Shown here piece by piece: positions 1 to 9,585 of a DNA stretch of 64,000 nt. The position numbers were made by a program, and so were the translations under genes. The stretch's first letter is position 1. Each line of letters starts with the position of its first letter. Origin of the DNA: Thalassobius sp. I31.1 (GTDB taxonomy: Bacteria > Pseudomonadota > Alphaproteobacteria > Rhodobacterales > Rhodobacteraceae); the NCBI RefSeq assembly GCF_003031585.1, contig NZ_PWAA01000033.1, positions 207,250 to 271,249 on the forward strand, in the 5' to 3' direction. Under the pieces are notes generated by a model. The model worked only from the letters and a program-made list of their open reading frames with translations. It was not told where the DNA came from and ran no database searches.

Positions 1-1524
1 AACCTGAACGAAGCCGCACTGGTAGAAGCTGCTCTTGGCCGTGGCGAAGGCCACCTTGGCAATGGCGGCACCTTCCTGGTTGAAACCGGAAAACACACCG
101 GTCGTTCTCCGAAAGATAAATTTGTTGTTCGCACGCCTTCCGTGGAAGACAGCATCTGGTGGGAAAACAACGCCCCCATGACGCCTGACGCCTTTGATGC
201 ACTGCATGCTGACATGCTGGAGCACATGAAAGGCAAAGATTACTACGTACAGGATCTCTTTGGCGGTGCCGACCCGGCAAACCGTCTGGACGTGCGTATG
301 GTCACTGAATTTGCATGGCACGGTCTGTTCATCCGTCACCTGCTGCGTCGTCCGGATGCGGAAGAGCTGGATGAATTCGCACCTGAGTTCACCGTCATCA
401 ACTGCCCGAGCTTCCAGGCGGATCCGGCGAAACACGGCTGTCGTTCCGAAACCGTGATCGCGCTGAACTTCGACAAAAAGACCATCCTGATCGGCGGCAC
501 CGAATATGCTGGTGAAAACAAGAAATCTGTTTTCTCTCTGCTGAACTACCTGCTGCCCGGCAAAGGCATCATGCCAATGCATTGCTCTGCGAACCACGCC
601 AAGGGCAACCCGGTTGATAGTGCGGTCTTCTTTGGTCTCTCCGGCACCGGTAAAACCACCCTCTCCGCAGATCCTGAACGCGTGCTGATCGGTGACGATG
701 AACACGGCTGGTCCGACAAGGGCATCTTCAACTTTGAAGGCGGCTGCTACGCGAAGACCATCAACCTGTCCGCCGAGGCAGAGCCAGAGATCTACGCAAC
801 CACGTCCAAGTTCGGCACCGTGATTGAAAACATGGTCTGGGACAAAGAGACCCGCGAACTGGACTTTGACGATGACAGCCTGACAGCCAACATGCGTTGT
901 GCATACCCACTGCACTATATCTCAAACGCGTCTGAAAACTCGCTGGGGGGTCACCCGAAAAACATCATCATGCTGACCTGTGACGCATTTGGTGTTCTGC
1001 CTCCGATCGCGCGTCTGACACCTGCGCAGGCGATGTATCACTTCTTGTCTGGCTTCACGTCCAAAGTGGCTGGCACAGAAAAAGGCGTGACTGAACCAGA
1101 GCCAACGTTCTCTACCTGCTTCGGCGCACCTTTCATGCCGCGTCGTCCGGAAGTGTATGGCAACCTGTTGCGTGAAAAAATCGCCACCCATGGTGCAACC
1201 TGCTGGCTGGTGAACACCGGCTGGACCGGAGGCGCATATGGCACCGGTTCCCGCATGCCGATCCGCGCCACACGTGCGCTGTTGACAGCTGCACTGGACG
1301 GATCCCTGGCGGATGCGGAATTCCGTAAGGACGAGAACTTTGGCTTTGAAGTGCCCGTTTCCGTGCCTGGCGTCGCAGACCTTCTGCTGAACCCGCGCCG
1401 CACATGGGACAACCCGGAAAGCTATGACCGTCAGGCTGCGAAACTGGTTTCCATGTTCGCCGACAACTTCGCGCAATACGAAGCTTACATCGACGACGAT
1501 GTGAAAGCTGTCGCGATCGGGTAA
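1..1524 (+). CDS. pckA: Phosphoenolpyruvate carboxykinase (ATP), 5' end missing
   Basis: Converts oxaloacetate plus ATP to phosphoenolpyruvate, the entry step of gluconeogenesis in the cytoplasm. The reading frame is open from base 1, so the start lies upstream; 507 residues are visible and about 25 are probably missing. The first visible part carries [13 protein letters not shown] (near visible residues 29-41), a substrate-binding signature of the family. The kinase-1a P-loop GLSGTGKTT is encoded at 634-660, followed by the metal-binding IGDDEHGW stretch. The C-terminal part contains the conserved NTGWTGG segment. An intrinsic terminator follows 20 bp after the stop, so this is the last gene of its transcript. 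An internal ATG at 142 would cut into the conserved fold and is not the real start. Confidence 0.97.
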   Translation, partial: NLNEAALVEAALGRGEGHLGNGGTFLVETGKHTGRSPKDKFVVRTPSVEDSIWWENNAPMTPDAFDALHADMLEHMKGKDYYVQDLFGGADPANRLDVRMVTEFAWHGLFIRHLLRRPDAEELDEFAPEFTVINCPSFQADPAKHGCRSETVIALNFDKKTILIGGTEYAGENKKSVFSLLNYLLPGKGIMPMHCSANHAKGNPVDSAVFFGLSGTGKTTLSADPERVLIGDDEHGWSDKGIFNFEGGCYAKTINLSAEAEPEIYATTSKFGTVIENMVWDKETRELDFDDDSLTANMRCAYPLHYISNASENSLGGHPKNIIMLTCDAFGVLPPIARLTPAQAMYHFLSGFTSKVAGTEKGVTEPEPTFSTCFGAPFMPRRPEVYGNLLREKIATHGATCWLVNTGWTGGAYGTGSRMPIRATRALLTAALDGSLADAEFRKDENFGFEVPVSVPGVADLLLNPRRTWDNPESYDRQAAKLVSMFADNFAQYEAYIDDDVKAVAIG

Positions 1525-1541
1525 ATTACCCTGACAATGAA

Positions 1542-1580
1542 CAAAGAAAAGGCCGCCCAGTGAGGCGGCCTTTTTCTTTG
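1542..1580 (+). terminator. Intrinsic terminator after pckA, possibly bidirectional
   Basis: GGCCGCC (1551-1557) pairs with GGCGGCC (1564-1570) around a 6-nt loop and is followed by TTTTTCTTTG. The upstream side is AAAGAAAA, so the structure could also stop minus-strand transcripts, although the minus-strand lipoprotein gene ends about 75 bp away. Confidence 0.88.
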
Positions 1581-1653
1581 TGACTTTGCGTTTTCTTTCA
1601 AAGAAAACGCCCCGGAAACTTTCGAAGTTTCCGGCACCCTCCCTGACGGAATT

Positions 1654-2280
1654 TTACCGCATCTCACAACGGGCAGCGCGTTGTTCAGGTGTTTCCCGCA
1701 CTGAACTGTGCAGGGGCGTGGTGCTGAGTTTGAAACGGTTGATCTCGGCATCACTCATCCAGTGGATTTCATCCGGCCCGGCGGCATCCAGGGTGAACCA
1801 ATAGAACGCCTCATCAATACCCATATCGCGGTAAAACTGCAGGTAAAGTTCATGTTCCGGTGCATTGCGCGGCAGGTCAACGCCGCTCACGTTAAATCCG
1901 GCAGCCCAGGTGTGCACACCAATACAGGCCCCGGGTTCAATGATCCGTACAGCCCCCATAGTCAGCAGATCTGTCCCACCCGATGCCACCATCCCATTCG
2001 CAGGTACAATGGTTGTCAGCCCGGATCCACGTACAAACCCTGACAGCCCGGTCAACGATGCCTCATCATCAGAAGACCCGGGCACATATTGCAGCACAAG
2101 TTTACTGGCGGATGGGTTATTCTTCACCGCCTCGCGCAGATCTTCTTCCGTATAAGCATCAATCACCCCGGTGACGATAACAGCATCCGGAGCCTGCACG
2201 GTTTCAATGCCCGCACCAAAGCCACAAGCACTGAGGGAAAACACTGCAAAGGCAGCGACGGAAGAGAGAAAGGTTTTCAT
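1654..2280 (-). CDS. Lipoprotein with ClpP/crotonase-like fold (COG3904-like)
   Basis: A 208-residue protein starting with a lipoprotein signal (hydrophobic core then LSAC lipobox, Cys about residue 19), so probably membrane-anchored on the periplasmic side. The body resembles periplasmic ClpP-like proteins of the COG3904 type: a beta-strand 'DAVIVTGVI', a segment 'ANGMVASGG' placing a Ser where serine peptidases of this fold have their nucleophile, and 'CIGVHTW' placing a His after it. A real catalytic dyad is plausible but not proven. The C-terminal tail is rich in Arg and Glu. It lies downstream of the TauE-like gene on the same strand but 90 bp away, with a small inverted repeat between. 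Substrate unknown. Confidence 0.75.
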   Translation of the reverse strand: MKTFLSSVAAFAVFSLSACGFGAGIETVQAPDAVIVTGVIDAYTEEDLREAVKNNPSASKLVLQYVPGSSDDEASLTGLSGFVRGSGLTTIVPANGMVASGGTDLLTMGAVRIIEPGACIGVHTWAAGFNVSGVDLPRNAPEHELYLQFYRDMGIDEAFYWFTLDAAGPDEIHWMSDAEINRFKLSTTPLHSSVRETPEQRAARCEMR

Positions 2281-2317
2281 AATGAGCCATCCAACAGAGG
2301 TGAAGTTGGAGGGTTAT

Positions 2318-2340
2318 GTAATAAATGATTAGCTTATTAC
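2318..2340. repeat. Short A/T inverted repeat between tauE-like gene and lipoprotein gene
   Basis: GTAATAA (2318-2324) and TTATTAC (2334-2340) form 7-bp arms around a 9-nt loop in the 90-bp gap between two minus-strand genes. It could be a weak terminator for the upstream gene or an operator for the lipoprotein gene. Confidence 0.4.
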
Positions 2341-2369
2341 AATGATTACTTTATGTTTTACATAAAATT

Positions 2370-3131
2370 TTACCCCATAGCACCGCGCCGCACAAGGTTC
2401 AGCCCGGCGACCACCAAAACCAAAAGCGTTGCTTTCTTAAACTTCGCCTGATCCAGACGGTCCTGAATGGCGAGGCCGATTAACATACCAATGCCCGCCG
2501 GGATCAGCATCAGGGCAGAGGCCGGCAGGGTGCGCATGGACACCACGCCCGTCTGTACATGCGCCAGAAACAGCAAGACCGCGCCCAGGCCATAAATCAC
2601 GCCCTGCACCCGTACCTGTTCCTGTTTCGGCGTGTTAGTTGCGGTCAGATAGGCCATGGTCGGTGGCCCCCAGACACCGGACATACCACCGATAAACCCG
2701 GCAATCGTCGCAACCATGCCCTCGGCTTTCAGGCGGTTTTCTGGCGCCACATGAAACTGCACGCCAAGCAGCTGCATCAGTGCAAAGGCACTGACCGGCA
2801 CGCCGATGATCAGCAACAGAATATGCGAGGGCAGGTAAGGCACAAGCTGCGCCCCAAGTAAAAGGAACACCGCCCCAACCAACAAATAGACCCTAAACCG
2901 CACAACCGATTCCCGCGCCGCCCGCCAGCCCTGGCGCAGGGCCTGGGTGACATTGCTTAGCACAGTTGGCAAGATCAGCATGGCCAGCGCGGTTTCCGCA
3001 GGCAGGATCGAACTGATGCCCGAGATCATGATCATCGGCATGGCAAAGCCCACAGCGCCCTTAACCACGCCCGCAAACAGGGTGATCAAAGCGGCGATCA
3101 CCATCAACTGCACCCCGATTTCTGCGATCAT
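2370..3131 (-). CDS. TauE/SafE family membrane permease
   Basis: A 253-residue, almost wholly hydrophobic protein with about eight membrane segments. The N-terminal segment GVVKGAVGFAMPM and a repeat of the same pattern in the second half (GFIGGMSGVWGPP) are the duplicated signature of the TauE/SafE (DUF81) exporters, known or proposed to move sulfite, sulfoacetate and other small organosulfur anions across the inner membrane. Substrate cannot be told from sequence. Transcribed divergently from mcd, with an A/T-rich 186-bp gap between the two starts. Confidence 0.85.
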   Translation of the reverse strand: MIAEIGVQLMVIAALITLFAGVVKGAVGFAMPMIMISGISSILPAETALAMLILPTVLSNVTQALRQGWRAARESVVRFRVYLLVGAVFLLLGAQLVPYLPSHILLLIIGVPVSAFALMQLLGVQFHVAPENRLKAEGMVATIAGFIGGMSGVWGPPTMAYLTATNTPKQEQVRVQGVIYGLGAVLLFLAHVQTGVVSMRTLPASALMLIPAGIGMLIGLAIQDRLDQAKFKKATLLVLVVAGLNLVRRGAMG

Positions 3132-3239
3132 GTTCTGCCCTCCTGCGTTTCACGCCGACACTATCCCGCCCGGCATCAAAGACCAGCACGAAATTATAAT
3201 TGTTATTATTGTTCAAAAATTGCCGCATTGCCGCATTTT

Positions 3240-3254
3240 AGTTGCGCTGCAACT
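3240..3254. promoter_or_regulatory. Inverted repeat in the tauE-mcd divergent gap (candidate operator)
   Basis: AGTTGC-GCT-GCAACT is a perfect 6-bp-arm palindrome, 64 bp upstream of the mcd start, flanked by TTTT on the left and GCAAAA on the right, which extends partial symmetry. Its position between divergent genes suggests a regulator site. No regulator gene is adjacent. Confidence 0.4.
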
Positions 3255-3317
3255 GCAAAATGATTAATCACAATCCTAACGCCCCTTCCGGGCATTCCTG
3301 ATCTGATGAGGCCCGCC

Positions 3318-4976
3318 ATGACGGATAAAATCCTTCTTCCCGACCTTCTGTCCCTGACACGCGACAGCCTTGCCCCCGTGCAATCTGTGCTGCAAACGGC
3401 CCAGGCGAAGGTGCGTGAAATGACACTGGATGGTGACCGGATCAGCGGGGCCCTGCTGGAACAGAATCAGCATGCTGCACATGCATTGTCCTGGCTTGCG
3501 ACCTATGTTGAGGCCCTGCAACAAATGCAGGCCTGGGCGGATCGCCTGAACACTGATGGCAAATTCGGCGAGACCGAACAACTGATCCACCAGATCGCCT
3601 TTGGGGAATATCTCTGGCAGATCTACGGCGGCATCCCCATGAGCCAGAATGAAATCGCCCGCCTGCAGGATATGGGCCTGACCCAGGATGACCAGCGTGC
3701 GCTGATGGCCCCGGCGGTCATGACCCTCTGCAATCAAGGCAACAGCCAGGCCGCCCGCATGCGCCTGGTGGAACTGATGCAGGAACAACAGGGCATCGCC
3801 GTCTTTGGCAATTCCGGCCTTGATGAAGAACTGGAAATGATCCGCGATCAGTTCCGCCGTTTTGCCGATGATCAGGTCGTGCCCAACGCGCACGACTGGC
3901 ACCTGAAAGATGAACTCATCCCGATGGAAATCATCGACAGCCTTGCGGAAATGGGCGTCTTTGGCCTGACCATCCCGGAAGAACACGGCGGCTTTGGTCT
4001 GTCCAAAGCGTCCATGGTCGTGGTGTCCGAAGAGCTGTCGCGCGGCTATATCGGCGTTGGATCCCTTGGTACGCGTTCTGAAATCGCAGCGGAACTGATT
4101 ATCTGCGGCGGCACCGATGAACAAAAGGCAAACTGGCTGCCAAAGCTCGCCTCTGGTGAGATCCTGCCAACTGCTGTATTTACCGAGCCAAACACCGGTT
4201 CTGATCTGGGATCTCTGCGCACCCGCGCCACCTGTGACGGCGACACTTATACAGTGAACGGCAATAAAACCTGGATCACCCACGCGGCCCGCACCCATGT
4301 GATGACCCTGCTTGCGCGCACGGATCCTGACAGCACAGATCACCGCGGTCTGTCGATGCTCCTGGCCGAAAAAACTCCTGGCACCGATGACGCCCCCTTC
4401 CCAACCGAGGGCATGACCGGCACCGAGATCGAAGTTCTGGGTTATCGCGGCATGAAGGAATATGAACTGGCGTTTGACGGGTTCAAAGTGAAGGCGGAAA
4501 ACCTGCTGGGCGGTGAGGAAGGCAAAGGCTTTAAACAGCTGATGCAAACGTTTGAGAGCGCCCGCATCCAGACCGCTGCCCGCGCGATTGGTGTCGCGCA
4601 AAACGCGCTGGAACTCGGCATGCAATACGCGATTGACCGCAAGCAATTCGGCAAAAGCCTGATCAACTTCCCACGCGTTGGTGGCAAGCTGGCAATGATG
4701 GCGGTTGAGCTGATGATCGCGCGTCAGCTGACCTATTACAGCGCCTGGCAAAAAGACCATGACAAGCGCTGTGACCTTGAGGCCGGCATGGCGAAACTGT
4801 TGGGCGCACGTGTCGCCTGGGCGTCTGCCGACAATGCGTTGCAGATCCATGGCGGCAACGGCTTTGCGCTGGAATATCAGATTTCCCGTGTGCTCTGTGA
4901 TGCGCGCATTCTGAACATTTTTGAAGGCGCCGCCGAAATTCAGGCCCAGGTGATTTCCCGCCGTCTTCTGGGGTAA
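3318..4976 (+). CDS. mcd: (2S)-methylsuccinyl-CoA dehydrogenase (ethylmalonyl-CoA pathway)
   Basis: An FAD flavoprotein of the acyl-CoA dehydrogenase fold, 552 residues from the ATG at 3318 (GAGG 7 bp upstream; an ATG at 3306 lacks a good site). It has a helical N-terminal extension of about 150 residues before the usual acyl-CoA dehydrogenase core, a feature of methylsuccinyl-CoA dehydrogenase, which oxidises methylsuccinyl-CoA to mesaconyl-CoA during acetate assimilation. The core shows the middle-domain motif FTEPNTGSDLG, the RKQFGKSL segment, QIHGGNGF and FEGAAEIQ, whose glutamates fit the active-site base and FAD contacts. The rest of the pathway is not in the window; a MaoC-like hydratase gene at 35.6 kb may or may not be related. 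A strong terminator follows the stop. An ordinary acyl-CoA dehydrogenase is the alternative, but the length argues against it. Confidence 0.88.
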   Translation: MTDKILLPDLLSLTRDSLAPVQSVLQTAQAKVREMTLDGDRISGALLEQNQHAAHALSWLATYVEALQQMQAWADRLNTDGKFGETEQLIHQIAFGEYLWQIYGGIPMSQNEIARLQDMGLTQDDQRALMAPAVMTLCNQGNSQAARMRLVELMQEQQGIAVFGNSGLDEELEMIRDQFRRFADDQVVPNAHDWHLKDELIPMEIIDSLAEMGVFGLTIPEEHGGFGLSKASMVVVSEELSRGYIGVGSLGTRSEIAAELIICGGTDEQKANWLPKLASGEILPTAVFTEPNTGSDLGSLRTRATCDGDTYTVNGNKTWITHAARTHVMTLLARTDPDSTDHRGLSMLLAEKTPGTDDAPFPTEGMTGTEIEVLGYRGMKEYELAFDGFKVKAENLLGGEEGKGFKQLMQTFESARIQTAARAIGVAQNALELGMQYAIDRKQFGKSLINFPRVGGKLAMMAVELMIARQLTYYSAWQKDHDKRCDLEAGMAKLLGARVAWASADNALQIHGGNGFALEYQISRVLCDARILNIFEGAAEIQAQVISRRLLG

Positions 4977-4983
4977 AAGACTC

Positions 4984-5021
4984 TCTGGCTTGCGCAAATA
5001 CGCTGCGCAGGCCAGATTTTT
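4984..5021 (+). terminator. Strong intrinsic terminator after mcd
   Basis: A 13-bp stem, left arm 4984-4996 (TCTGGCTTGCGCA) and right arm 5004-5016, with one G-T wobble and a 7-nt loop, followed by TTTTT (5017-5021). It ends only 3 nt before the next start codon at 5025. Confidence 0.92.
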
Positions 5022-5024
5022 CGC

Positions 5025-5411
5025 ATGAAACATCTTTTCCTTCCTGCAGGTCTTCTGCTTCTGGCCGCCTGTGCTGATGAAACCTCTTCCGGCTATGCAA
5101 CGCCTGGGGCGGAATATCACCTGCGCGAAATCAACGGCACGGCTTTCAACGCAACGGCAACAATTGCCTTCCCGGAAAAAGGTGCAATCGGCGGTCAGGC
5201 CCCCTGCAATATATGGCTCGCGGATCAGCTCGCGCCCTACCCCTGGTTCACACCCGGCCCCATTGGCGCAACCCGGATGGCCTGCGCGGATCTGGATAAA
5301 GAACAACTGTTCTTTGAAGCACTTGAAACAATGACCCTGATCGAATTCAGCGGCCCGGTCCTGCTGCTGTCCGGGGGCAATGGCGAAAAAATGCTGTTTG
5401 AAGCCCGTTAA
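5025..5411 (+). CDS. META-domain (HslJ-like) lipoprotein
   Basis: A 128-residue protein with a clear lipoprotein signal ([16 protein letters not shown], Cys16 in the lipobox LAAC). The mature part matches the META fold: a first strand '[11 protein letters not shown]', the glycine-rich turn with a conserved Cys (GGQAPCN), a second Cys in TRMAC and a final strand [17 protein letters not shown] proteins of the HslJ type sit in the envelope; function is poorly defined. The start codon lies 3 nt after the U-tract of the mcd terminator and has no ribosome-binding site upstream, so expression must use a leaderless or read-through message. It converges on recO, and the two stop codons overlap. Confidence 0.8.
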   Translation: MKHLFLPAGLLLLAACADETSSGYATPGAEYHLREINGTAFNATATIAFPEKGAIGGQAPCNIWLADQLAPYPWFTPGPIGATRMACADLDKEQLFFEALETMTLIEFSGPVLLLSGGNGEKMLFEAR

Positions 5412-6133
5412 TCCTGTCGCGCCAATAAATCCATCAGGCGTTGGCGCGCGGCAGGCAAGGGACGTGACCCCAGCGACGGGGCCAGGTGATGTGCCAGGAA
5501 ATGCCCCGTAGTCCGCAACCCATCCCGGACTTCTGCGTCCGTCACCGCCCCCTGTCCAAGCAAGCATTGCGGCAGGGGCAACAAACGGTCAGCCCATTCC
5601 CCCGCGCCGGCACGACTGACAGCTCGCCCGGTTTTCGGCGACACATAGATCAGATCATCCCGCGATCCGGTGACCGTGCATTTCGACAGCGACAGGCCAA
5701 AACCCAGCTCATCCAACAGCGCCGCCTCCCAACGCAAATAGGCCAGCGGCCAGGCTTCCGTTGCAGCAAGCAGATCGAACAAAGTGATCGTATGCTGATA
5801 CAACCCCGGATGTTTTTCACGTTCCGCGAAAGCAAAGCTGATCAGCGCACAGATCGCATTCAACCCCGCCAGCGCAAGACGATCATTCATCACGCCCGCC
5901 GCACGGGCGCGCAGAGGTTCTACGGTGAAGCTGCCCATATGTTCCTCAAGACGCGCCCGCCAAGTCACATCCAGCTGATTGCCCGGCTGCAAATGCGGCG
6001 CAAGTTTACGAGACGTGCCCCCACGCACAACACCCGCATGCAACCCGTGGGCTGCGGTAAATACTTCCAGAATTGCGGCGTTCTCACCATGCCTGCGCAC
6101 GGATATCAGAACCCCTTCATCACGCCAGTCCAT
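5408..6133 (-). CDS. recO: DNA repair protein RecO
   Basis: A 241-residue mediator of RecA loading in RecF-type recombinational repair. The N-terminal OB-fold begins [21 protein letters not shown], shortened here to its key part [13 protein letters not shown], and VRGGTSRK follows, both typical of alphaproteobacterial RecO; the rest is the helical C-terminal domain. It is the last gene of the minus-strand run folK to recO, but 250 bp of repeat-containing DNA separates it from the DUF1491 gene, so it may have its own promoter. Length is normal for the family. Confidence 0.93.
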   Translation of the reverse strand: MDWRDEGVLISVRRHGENAAILEVFTAAHGLHAGVVRGGTSRKLAPHLQPGNQLDVTWRARLEEHMGSFTVEPLRARAAGVMNDRLALAGLNAICALISFAFAEREKHPGLYQHTITLFDLLAATEAWPLAYLRWEAALLDELGFGLSLSKCTVTGSRDDLIYVSPKTGRAVSRAGAGEWADRLLPLPQCLLGQGAVTDAEVRDGLRTTGHFLAHHLAPSLGSRPLPAARQRLMDLLARQD

Positions 6134-6160
6134 ATGTCGGACTATATGACGCAGGGCACA

Positions 6161-6222
6161 GGGGGGCCAGCCCCCGTCGCCTGAAGGCGACTCCCCCGGG
6201 ATATTTAAAGAACAAAAATGAG
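6161..6222 (+). repeat. Dispersed hairpin repeat, family A, copy 1
   Basis: GGGGGGCCAGCCCCC (6161-6175), then a small hairpin GTCGCC-TGAA-GGCGAC (6176-6191), then CCCCCGGGATATTTAAAG and AACAAAAATGAG. The first and last blocks recur at 6.33, 29.34, 39.04 and 42.22 kb. Unlike the other copies it reads away from the start of recO rather than following a gene in the same orientation. Confidence 0.8.
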
Positions 6223-6328
6223 TAGGGAAGTATTAACATTAATCTGCTTTAAAAGATCTGCGGTACAGGCGGGGACGCCGATGGCCGTGAACGGAAATGC
6301 GGCCTGTGCCTTCGGGGGCAGGTCGTTT

Positions 6329-6382
6329 TCATTTTTGTTCTTCAAATATCCCGGGGAGCGCGAGGGGCTGGCCCCTCGCCTG
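6329..6382 (-). repeat. Dispersed hairpin repeat, family A, copy 2
   Basis: Read on the minus strand it begins just after the stop of the DUF1491 gene: GCGAGGGGCCAGCCCCTCGC hairpin, then GCT, then CCCCGGGATATTT and GAAGAACAAAAATGA. It is in inverted orientation to copy 1, with about 105 bp between them. The hairpin could stop or protect the era-operon message. Confidence 0.8.
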
Positions 6383-6384
6383 GT

Positions 6385-6714
6385 TCAGGAAAAGCCAGGT
6401 TCATCCAACAGGTGACGCCCGGCTTTGTCTTCAACTTCGATCACCCAGAGATCCGGGTCAAAACTACGTTGTTTGGCAAGCGCCTGATCGACAGAAGTCT
6501 CATCCCCTTGCGCAAGGGAAATCCAGGCACGTTCCCCTGTCATCAGATCAAAACTACGCTGAAAGACCTCAGCCTGACCATCAAGCGTGTTCAGTTTGAT
6601 CAGCACAGCTCCCGCTGTCAGGTCACCTTTTTTCACAACAAACGCCGGGATATCCGCCAGGCGCAGGCGTGTCAGATAGGCCGAAACCCAGAAGTCTGCC
6701 GTCAGGCGGCTCAT
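6385..6714 (-). CDS. DUF1491 family protein
   Basis: A 109-residue cytoplasmic protein of unknown function, conserved in alphaproteobacteria next to era and recO. Visible features: an N-terminal helix '[17 protein letters not shown]', a beta-rich middle with GDLTAGAVLIK and a C-terminal WVIEVED segment. Its start overlaps the era stop by 4 bp (ATGA), so the two are translationally coupled. The position suggests a link to ribosome maturation or repair, but nothing in the sequence demonstrates it. Confidence 0.8.
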   Translation of the reverse strand: MSRLTADFWVSAYLTRLRLADIPAFVVKKGDLTAGAVLIKLNTLDGQAEVFQRSFDLMTGERAWISLAQGDETSVDQALAKQRSFDPDLWVIEVEDKAGRHLLDEPGFS

Positions 6715-7625
6715 GCGTTTCCGTCACGGAAATTGAGGCCCATTTCATTGTAGCGCTCTTTTTCTTCCAGCCAGTTCGGACGCACTTTCACCTGCAGGAA
6801 CAGGTGCACGCGACGGCCCAGGAATTCTTCCAGCTCTTCACGGGCAGCTTTGGACACGGCTTTGATTGTTTCGCCTTTGTTGCCCAGAACAATCCCCTTG
6901 TGACCGTCCCGCATAACGAAGATCTTCTGATCAACCTTACAGGACCCATCTTTGCGTTCTTCCCAGTGTTCCGTCTCAACCGTCAGCTGGTAGGGCAGTT
7001 CCTGGTGCAGGCGAAGCGTCAGTTTTTCACGGGTCATTTCCGCCGCGATCATACGCATGGGCAGATCCGCAATCTGATCTTCCGGGTAAAGCCATGGGCC
7101 TTCGGGCACCTGCGTTGCCACCCAGGACTTCAAGGCTTCAACCCCGTGGCCACGTTCCGCCGAAATCATAAAGGTTTCTTTGAAATCATAGGCTTCGTTC
7201 AGATCTTGCGTCAGTTTCAGCAGAACTTCAGATTGCACACGGTCAATCTTATTGATCGCCAGCGCCACAATCTGGTTGGCTGTTGTGCGTTCCGTCAGCG
7301 CATCAATGATCGCCTGCACGCCTTCGGTAATACCCCGATGCGCCTCAATCATCAGAACAACCACATCTGCATCCGCAGCACCGCTCCAGGCGGCAGCGAC
7401 CATGGCGCGATCAAGACGACGGCGAGGACGGAACAGACCCGGCGTATCGACGAACACCATCTGCGATTGCCCCTCAAGCGCCACGCCGCGAATGCGGGCA
7501 CGGGTGGTCTGCACCTTATGGGTTACGATGGAAACTTTGGCCCCGACCATACGGTTGGTCAGAGTTGATTTCCCGGCATTGGGTTCACCGATCAGGGCGA
7601 CAAAGCCCGCGCGTGTTTCTGTCAT
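6711..7625 (-). CDS. era: GTPase Era, 16S rRNA/30S assembly factor
   Basis: A 304-residue GTPase that binds the 3' end of 16S rRNA and helps 30S assembly. G1 is GEPNAGKST (residues 13-21), G3 is VDTPGL near residue 60, G4 is NKID near 125, and the C-terminal KH RNA-binding domain contains the [12 protein letters not shown] loop. It overlaps rnc by 4 bp upstream and the DUF1491 gene by 4 bp downstream. The rnc-era linkage is typical of proteobacteria. Confidence 0.98.
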   Translation of the reverse strand: MTETRAGFVALIGEPNAGKSTLTNRMVGAKVSIVTHKVQTTRARIRGVALEGQSQMVFVDTPGLFRPRRRLDRAMVAAAWSGAADADVVVLMIEAHRGITEGVQAIIDALTERTTANQIVALAINKIDRVQSEVLLKLTQDLNEAYDFKETFMISAERGHGVEALKSWVATQVPEGPWLYPEDQIADLPMRMIAAEMTREKLTLRLHQELPYQLTVETEHWEERKDGSCKVDQKIFVMRDGHKGIVLGNKGETIKAVSKAAREELEEFLGRRVHLFLQVKVRPNWLEEKERYNEMGLNFRDGNA

Positions 7626-8308
7626 TTCTTTTTCTCCAGACGCTCCAGCAACGCCTTTGCGGCCATTTGCTGGGCTTCGCGCTTGCTGCCTGCGGTGGCT
7701 TTTTCTGCCTCACCGGTTTGCAACTGCGCTTCGATTATAAATACCGGAGCATGATCCGGGCCGGAGCGGGAAAGCTCCACATATTTCGGGGGTTGTTGTT
7801 TGCGGGCCTGCGCCCATTCCTGCAAAGCGGTTTTGGCGTCGCGTGCATCTGCTTCCACATGATGGATGCGCGCATTCCAAAGCCGCAGGATCAGATCCCG
7901 CGCCGCGTCAAAGCCACCGTCTTTATAGACCGCAGCGATCACGGCCTCCATGCCGTCACCCAGCAGCGCGTTTTTGCGACGCCCGCCAGACAGCATTTCA
8001 GAACGACCAAGTTTCAGCACTGCGCCCAGGTCAATTTCACGCGCAACATCTGCACAGGTTTCCTTGCGCACAAGCTGGTTGAAACGGGGGGCCAGCTGGC
8101 CTTCTGCCGCCTGCTGGTCAGCTTCCAGCAAGGCTTCGGCCATGACAAGCCCAAGCACCCGGTCGCCCAGGAACTCAAGGCGCTGGTTATCGTCGCGGGT
8201 GGGCGAGGACATGGAAGAATGCGTCAGCGCCCGGATCAACAGATCGGGCGCGCGGAAGTCATAACCAATTCGGGTCTGAAACCCTTTTATTTCTGCAGAA
8301 ACTTTCAC
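7622..8308 (-). CDS. rnc: Ribonuclease III
   Basis: A double-strand-specific endonuclease for rRNA and mRNA processing, 228 residues. The catalytic signature [10 protein letters not shown] is at residues 44-53, and a second acidic cluster ([12 protein letters not shown]) is near residue 105. The C-terminal double-stranded RNA-binding domain includes [15 protein letters not shown]. Both ends overlap neighbours by 4 bp (lepB upstream, era downstream), placing it in one transcript. Confidence 0.98.
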   Translation of the reverse strand: MKVSAEIKGFQTRIGYDFRAPDLLIRALTHSSMSSPTRDDNQRLEFLGDRVLGLVMAEALLEADQQAAEGQLAPRFNQLVRKETCADVAREIDLGAVLKLGRSEMLSGGRRKNALLGDGMEAVIAAVYKDGGFDAARDLILRLWNARIHHVEADARDAKTALQEWAQARKQQPPKYVELSRSGPDHAPVFIIEAQLQTGEAEKATAGSKREAQQMAAKALLERLEKKK

Positions 8309-9087
8309 TCGACCGCCTTAAAGAAACGATCTGAACGCCAGGTCCAGAAATAGAACATACGTTTCCCGGCAGAGGAGAACACCACGCGATCGGCCCGGCC
8401 GATCAGGTTTTCATAGGGGACAAAACCCACGCCATTGCGACTTTGCGGAACACGGGAATCGATGGAATTATCGCGGTTGTCACCCATGAAGAAATATTCG
8501 CCCTCTGGCACGGTAAACACAGGCGTATTATCTGTGGCACGCAAACCAATATCCAGGATCGAATGGGACACACTGCCAGGCAGGGTTTCGATATAACGGG
8601 TTTTCACACAGTCATTGCCTTCACGATATTCGCAGGCCGGCAGACGGCCCTGACCACCCTGTGGCTCAAACACCTCGCGGAAGACACCGTCAGGCACCTG
8701 CGGTGCAGCTTCACCGTTGATGTAAATCACGCTGTCTTTCACCTGAACACGATCACCCGGCAGGCCGATCAGGCGTTTGATATAATCCTGATTGTTGGTC
8801 GGGTGGCGGAAAACAACCACATCGCCGCGCGCAGGTTCACCACCCAGGATCCGACCGGAAAACGGGCAAAGGCCGAAGGGGCAGGAATACTGCGAATAGC
8901 CATAGGCCATCTTGTTCACAAACAGAAAGTCACCCACCAACAGCGTATCTTTCATCGACCCGGAGGGGATGAAAAACGGCTGAAAGAACAGGGTGCGGAA
9001 GATGCCCGCGATCAGCAAAGCCCAGACCACGGTTTTCACGGTCTCAAACAGGCCTTCCTGTTTTGGCTCAAGCTCTTCTGTGGTCAT
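8305..9087 (-). CDS. lepB: Signal peptidase I
   Basis: An inner-membrane protease that removes signal peptides of secreted proteins, 260 residues. One N-terminal membrane segment (about 17-37) precedes the catalytic Ser44 in PSGSM and the general base Lys104 in [11 protein letters not shown]; the [11 protein letters not shown] box is near residue 200. Two Cys pairs ([10 protein letters not shown] and [10 protein letters not shown]) lie in periplasmic insertions. It overlaps rnc by 4 bp and lies 93 bp after acpS. Confidence 0.98.
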   Translation of the reverse strand: MTTEELEPKQEGLFETVKTVVWALLIAGIFRTLFFQPFFIPSGSMKDTLLVGDFLFVNKMAYGYSQYSCPFGLCPFSGRILGGEPARGDVVVFRHPTNNQDYIKRLIGLPGDRVQVKDSVIYINGEAAPQVPDGVFREVFEPQGGQGRLPACEYREGNDCVKTRYIETLPGSVSHSILDIGLRATDNTPVFTVPEGEYFFMGDNRDNSIDSRVPQSRNGVGFVPYENLIGRADRVVFSSAGKRMFYFWTWRSDRFFKAVE

Positions 9088-9180
9088 TGCGCGGTCCTGC
9101 TTTGCCTGGCCCTGCGGCCCGTTAAATTCTGTCCTGTCGATATGAGGGGCAAGGACCGCAGAGTCAACCGGAAGGCAGAA

Positions 9181-9585
9181 TTACGCCGGTAGCGGGCGGG
9201 CCTCAATCACCACAAAAGCCTGCGCCCAGGGATGATCATCGGTCAGGGTCACATGAATGATCGCGTCATGGCCCGGCGGCGTCATTTCATCCAGCCGTTC
9301 TTTCGCCCAGCCCGTGACTTCCATCACCGGCTGACCGGTTTTCAGATTGCTGACCGCCATATCTTTCCAGGAAATCCCCATGGCAAGCCCGGTGCCAAGC
9401 GCTTTGGAGCAGGCCTCTTTCGCGGCCCAGCGTTTGGCATAAGTGCCGGCCACATCCTCGCGTCGTTCCGCCTTTGCACGTTCGGTTTCCGTGAACACAC
9501 GGTTTTTGAACCGGTCGCCAAAACGATCCAGCGTCCCCGTAATGCGTTCAATATTCGCAAGATCTGTGCCGATACCTAAAATCAT
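9181..9585 (-). CDS. acpS: Holo-[acyl-carrier-protein] synthase
   Basis: Transfers 4'-phosphopantetheine from CoA to acyl carrier protein. 134 residues; Asp8 in GIGTDL and Glu57 in RWAAKEA are the Mg/CoA-binding acids. The start overlaps the stop of the small periplasmic gene upstream by 4 bp. Part of the pdxJ-acpS-lepB run usual in alphaproteobacteria. Confidence 0.97.
   Translation of the reverse strand: MILGIGTDLANIERITGTLDRFGDRFKNRVFTETERAKAERREDVAGTYAKRWAAKEACSKALGTGLAMGISWKDMAVSNLKTGQPVMEVTGWAKERLDEMTPPGHDAIIHVTLTDDHPWAQAFVVIEARPLPA

Noticed and set aside
922..1476. Minus-strand frame opposite pckA
   Set aside because: Antisense to a conserved enzyme; its composition is that of a shadow frame and it has no plausible start signal.
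3276..5567. A very long open frame (763 codons) on the minus strand opposite mcd
   Set aside because: It is the antisense shadow of mcd and the META gene: no family resemblance, many Cys/His/Gln-rich runs, and the plus-strand frame encodes a clear acyl-CoA dehydrogenase.
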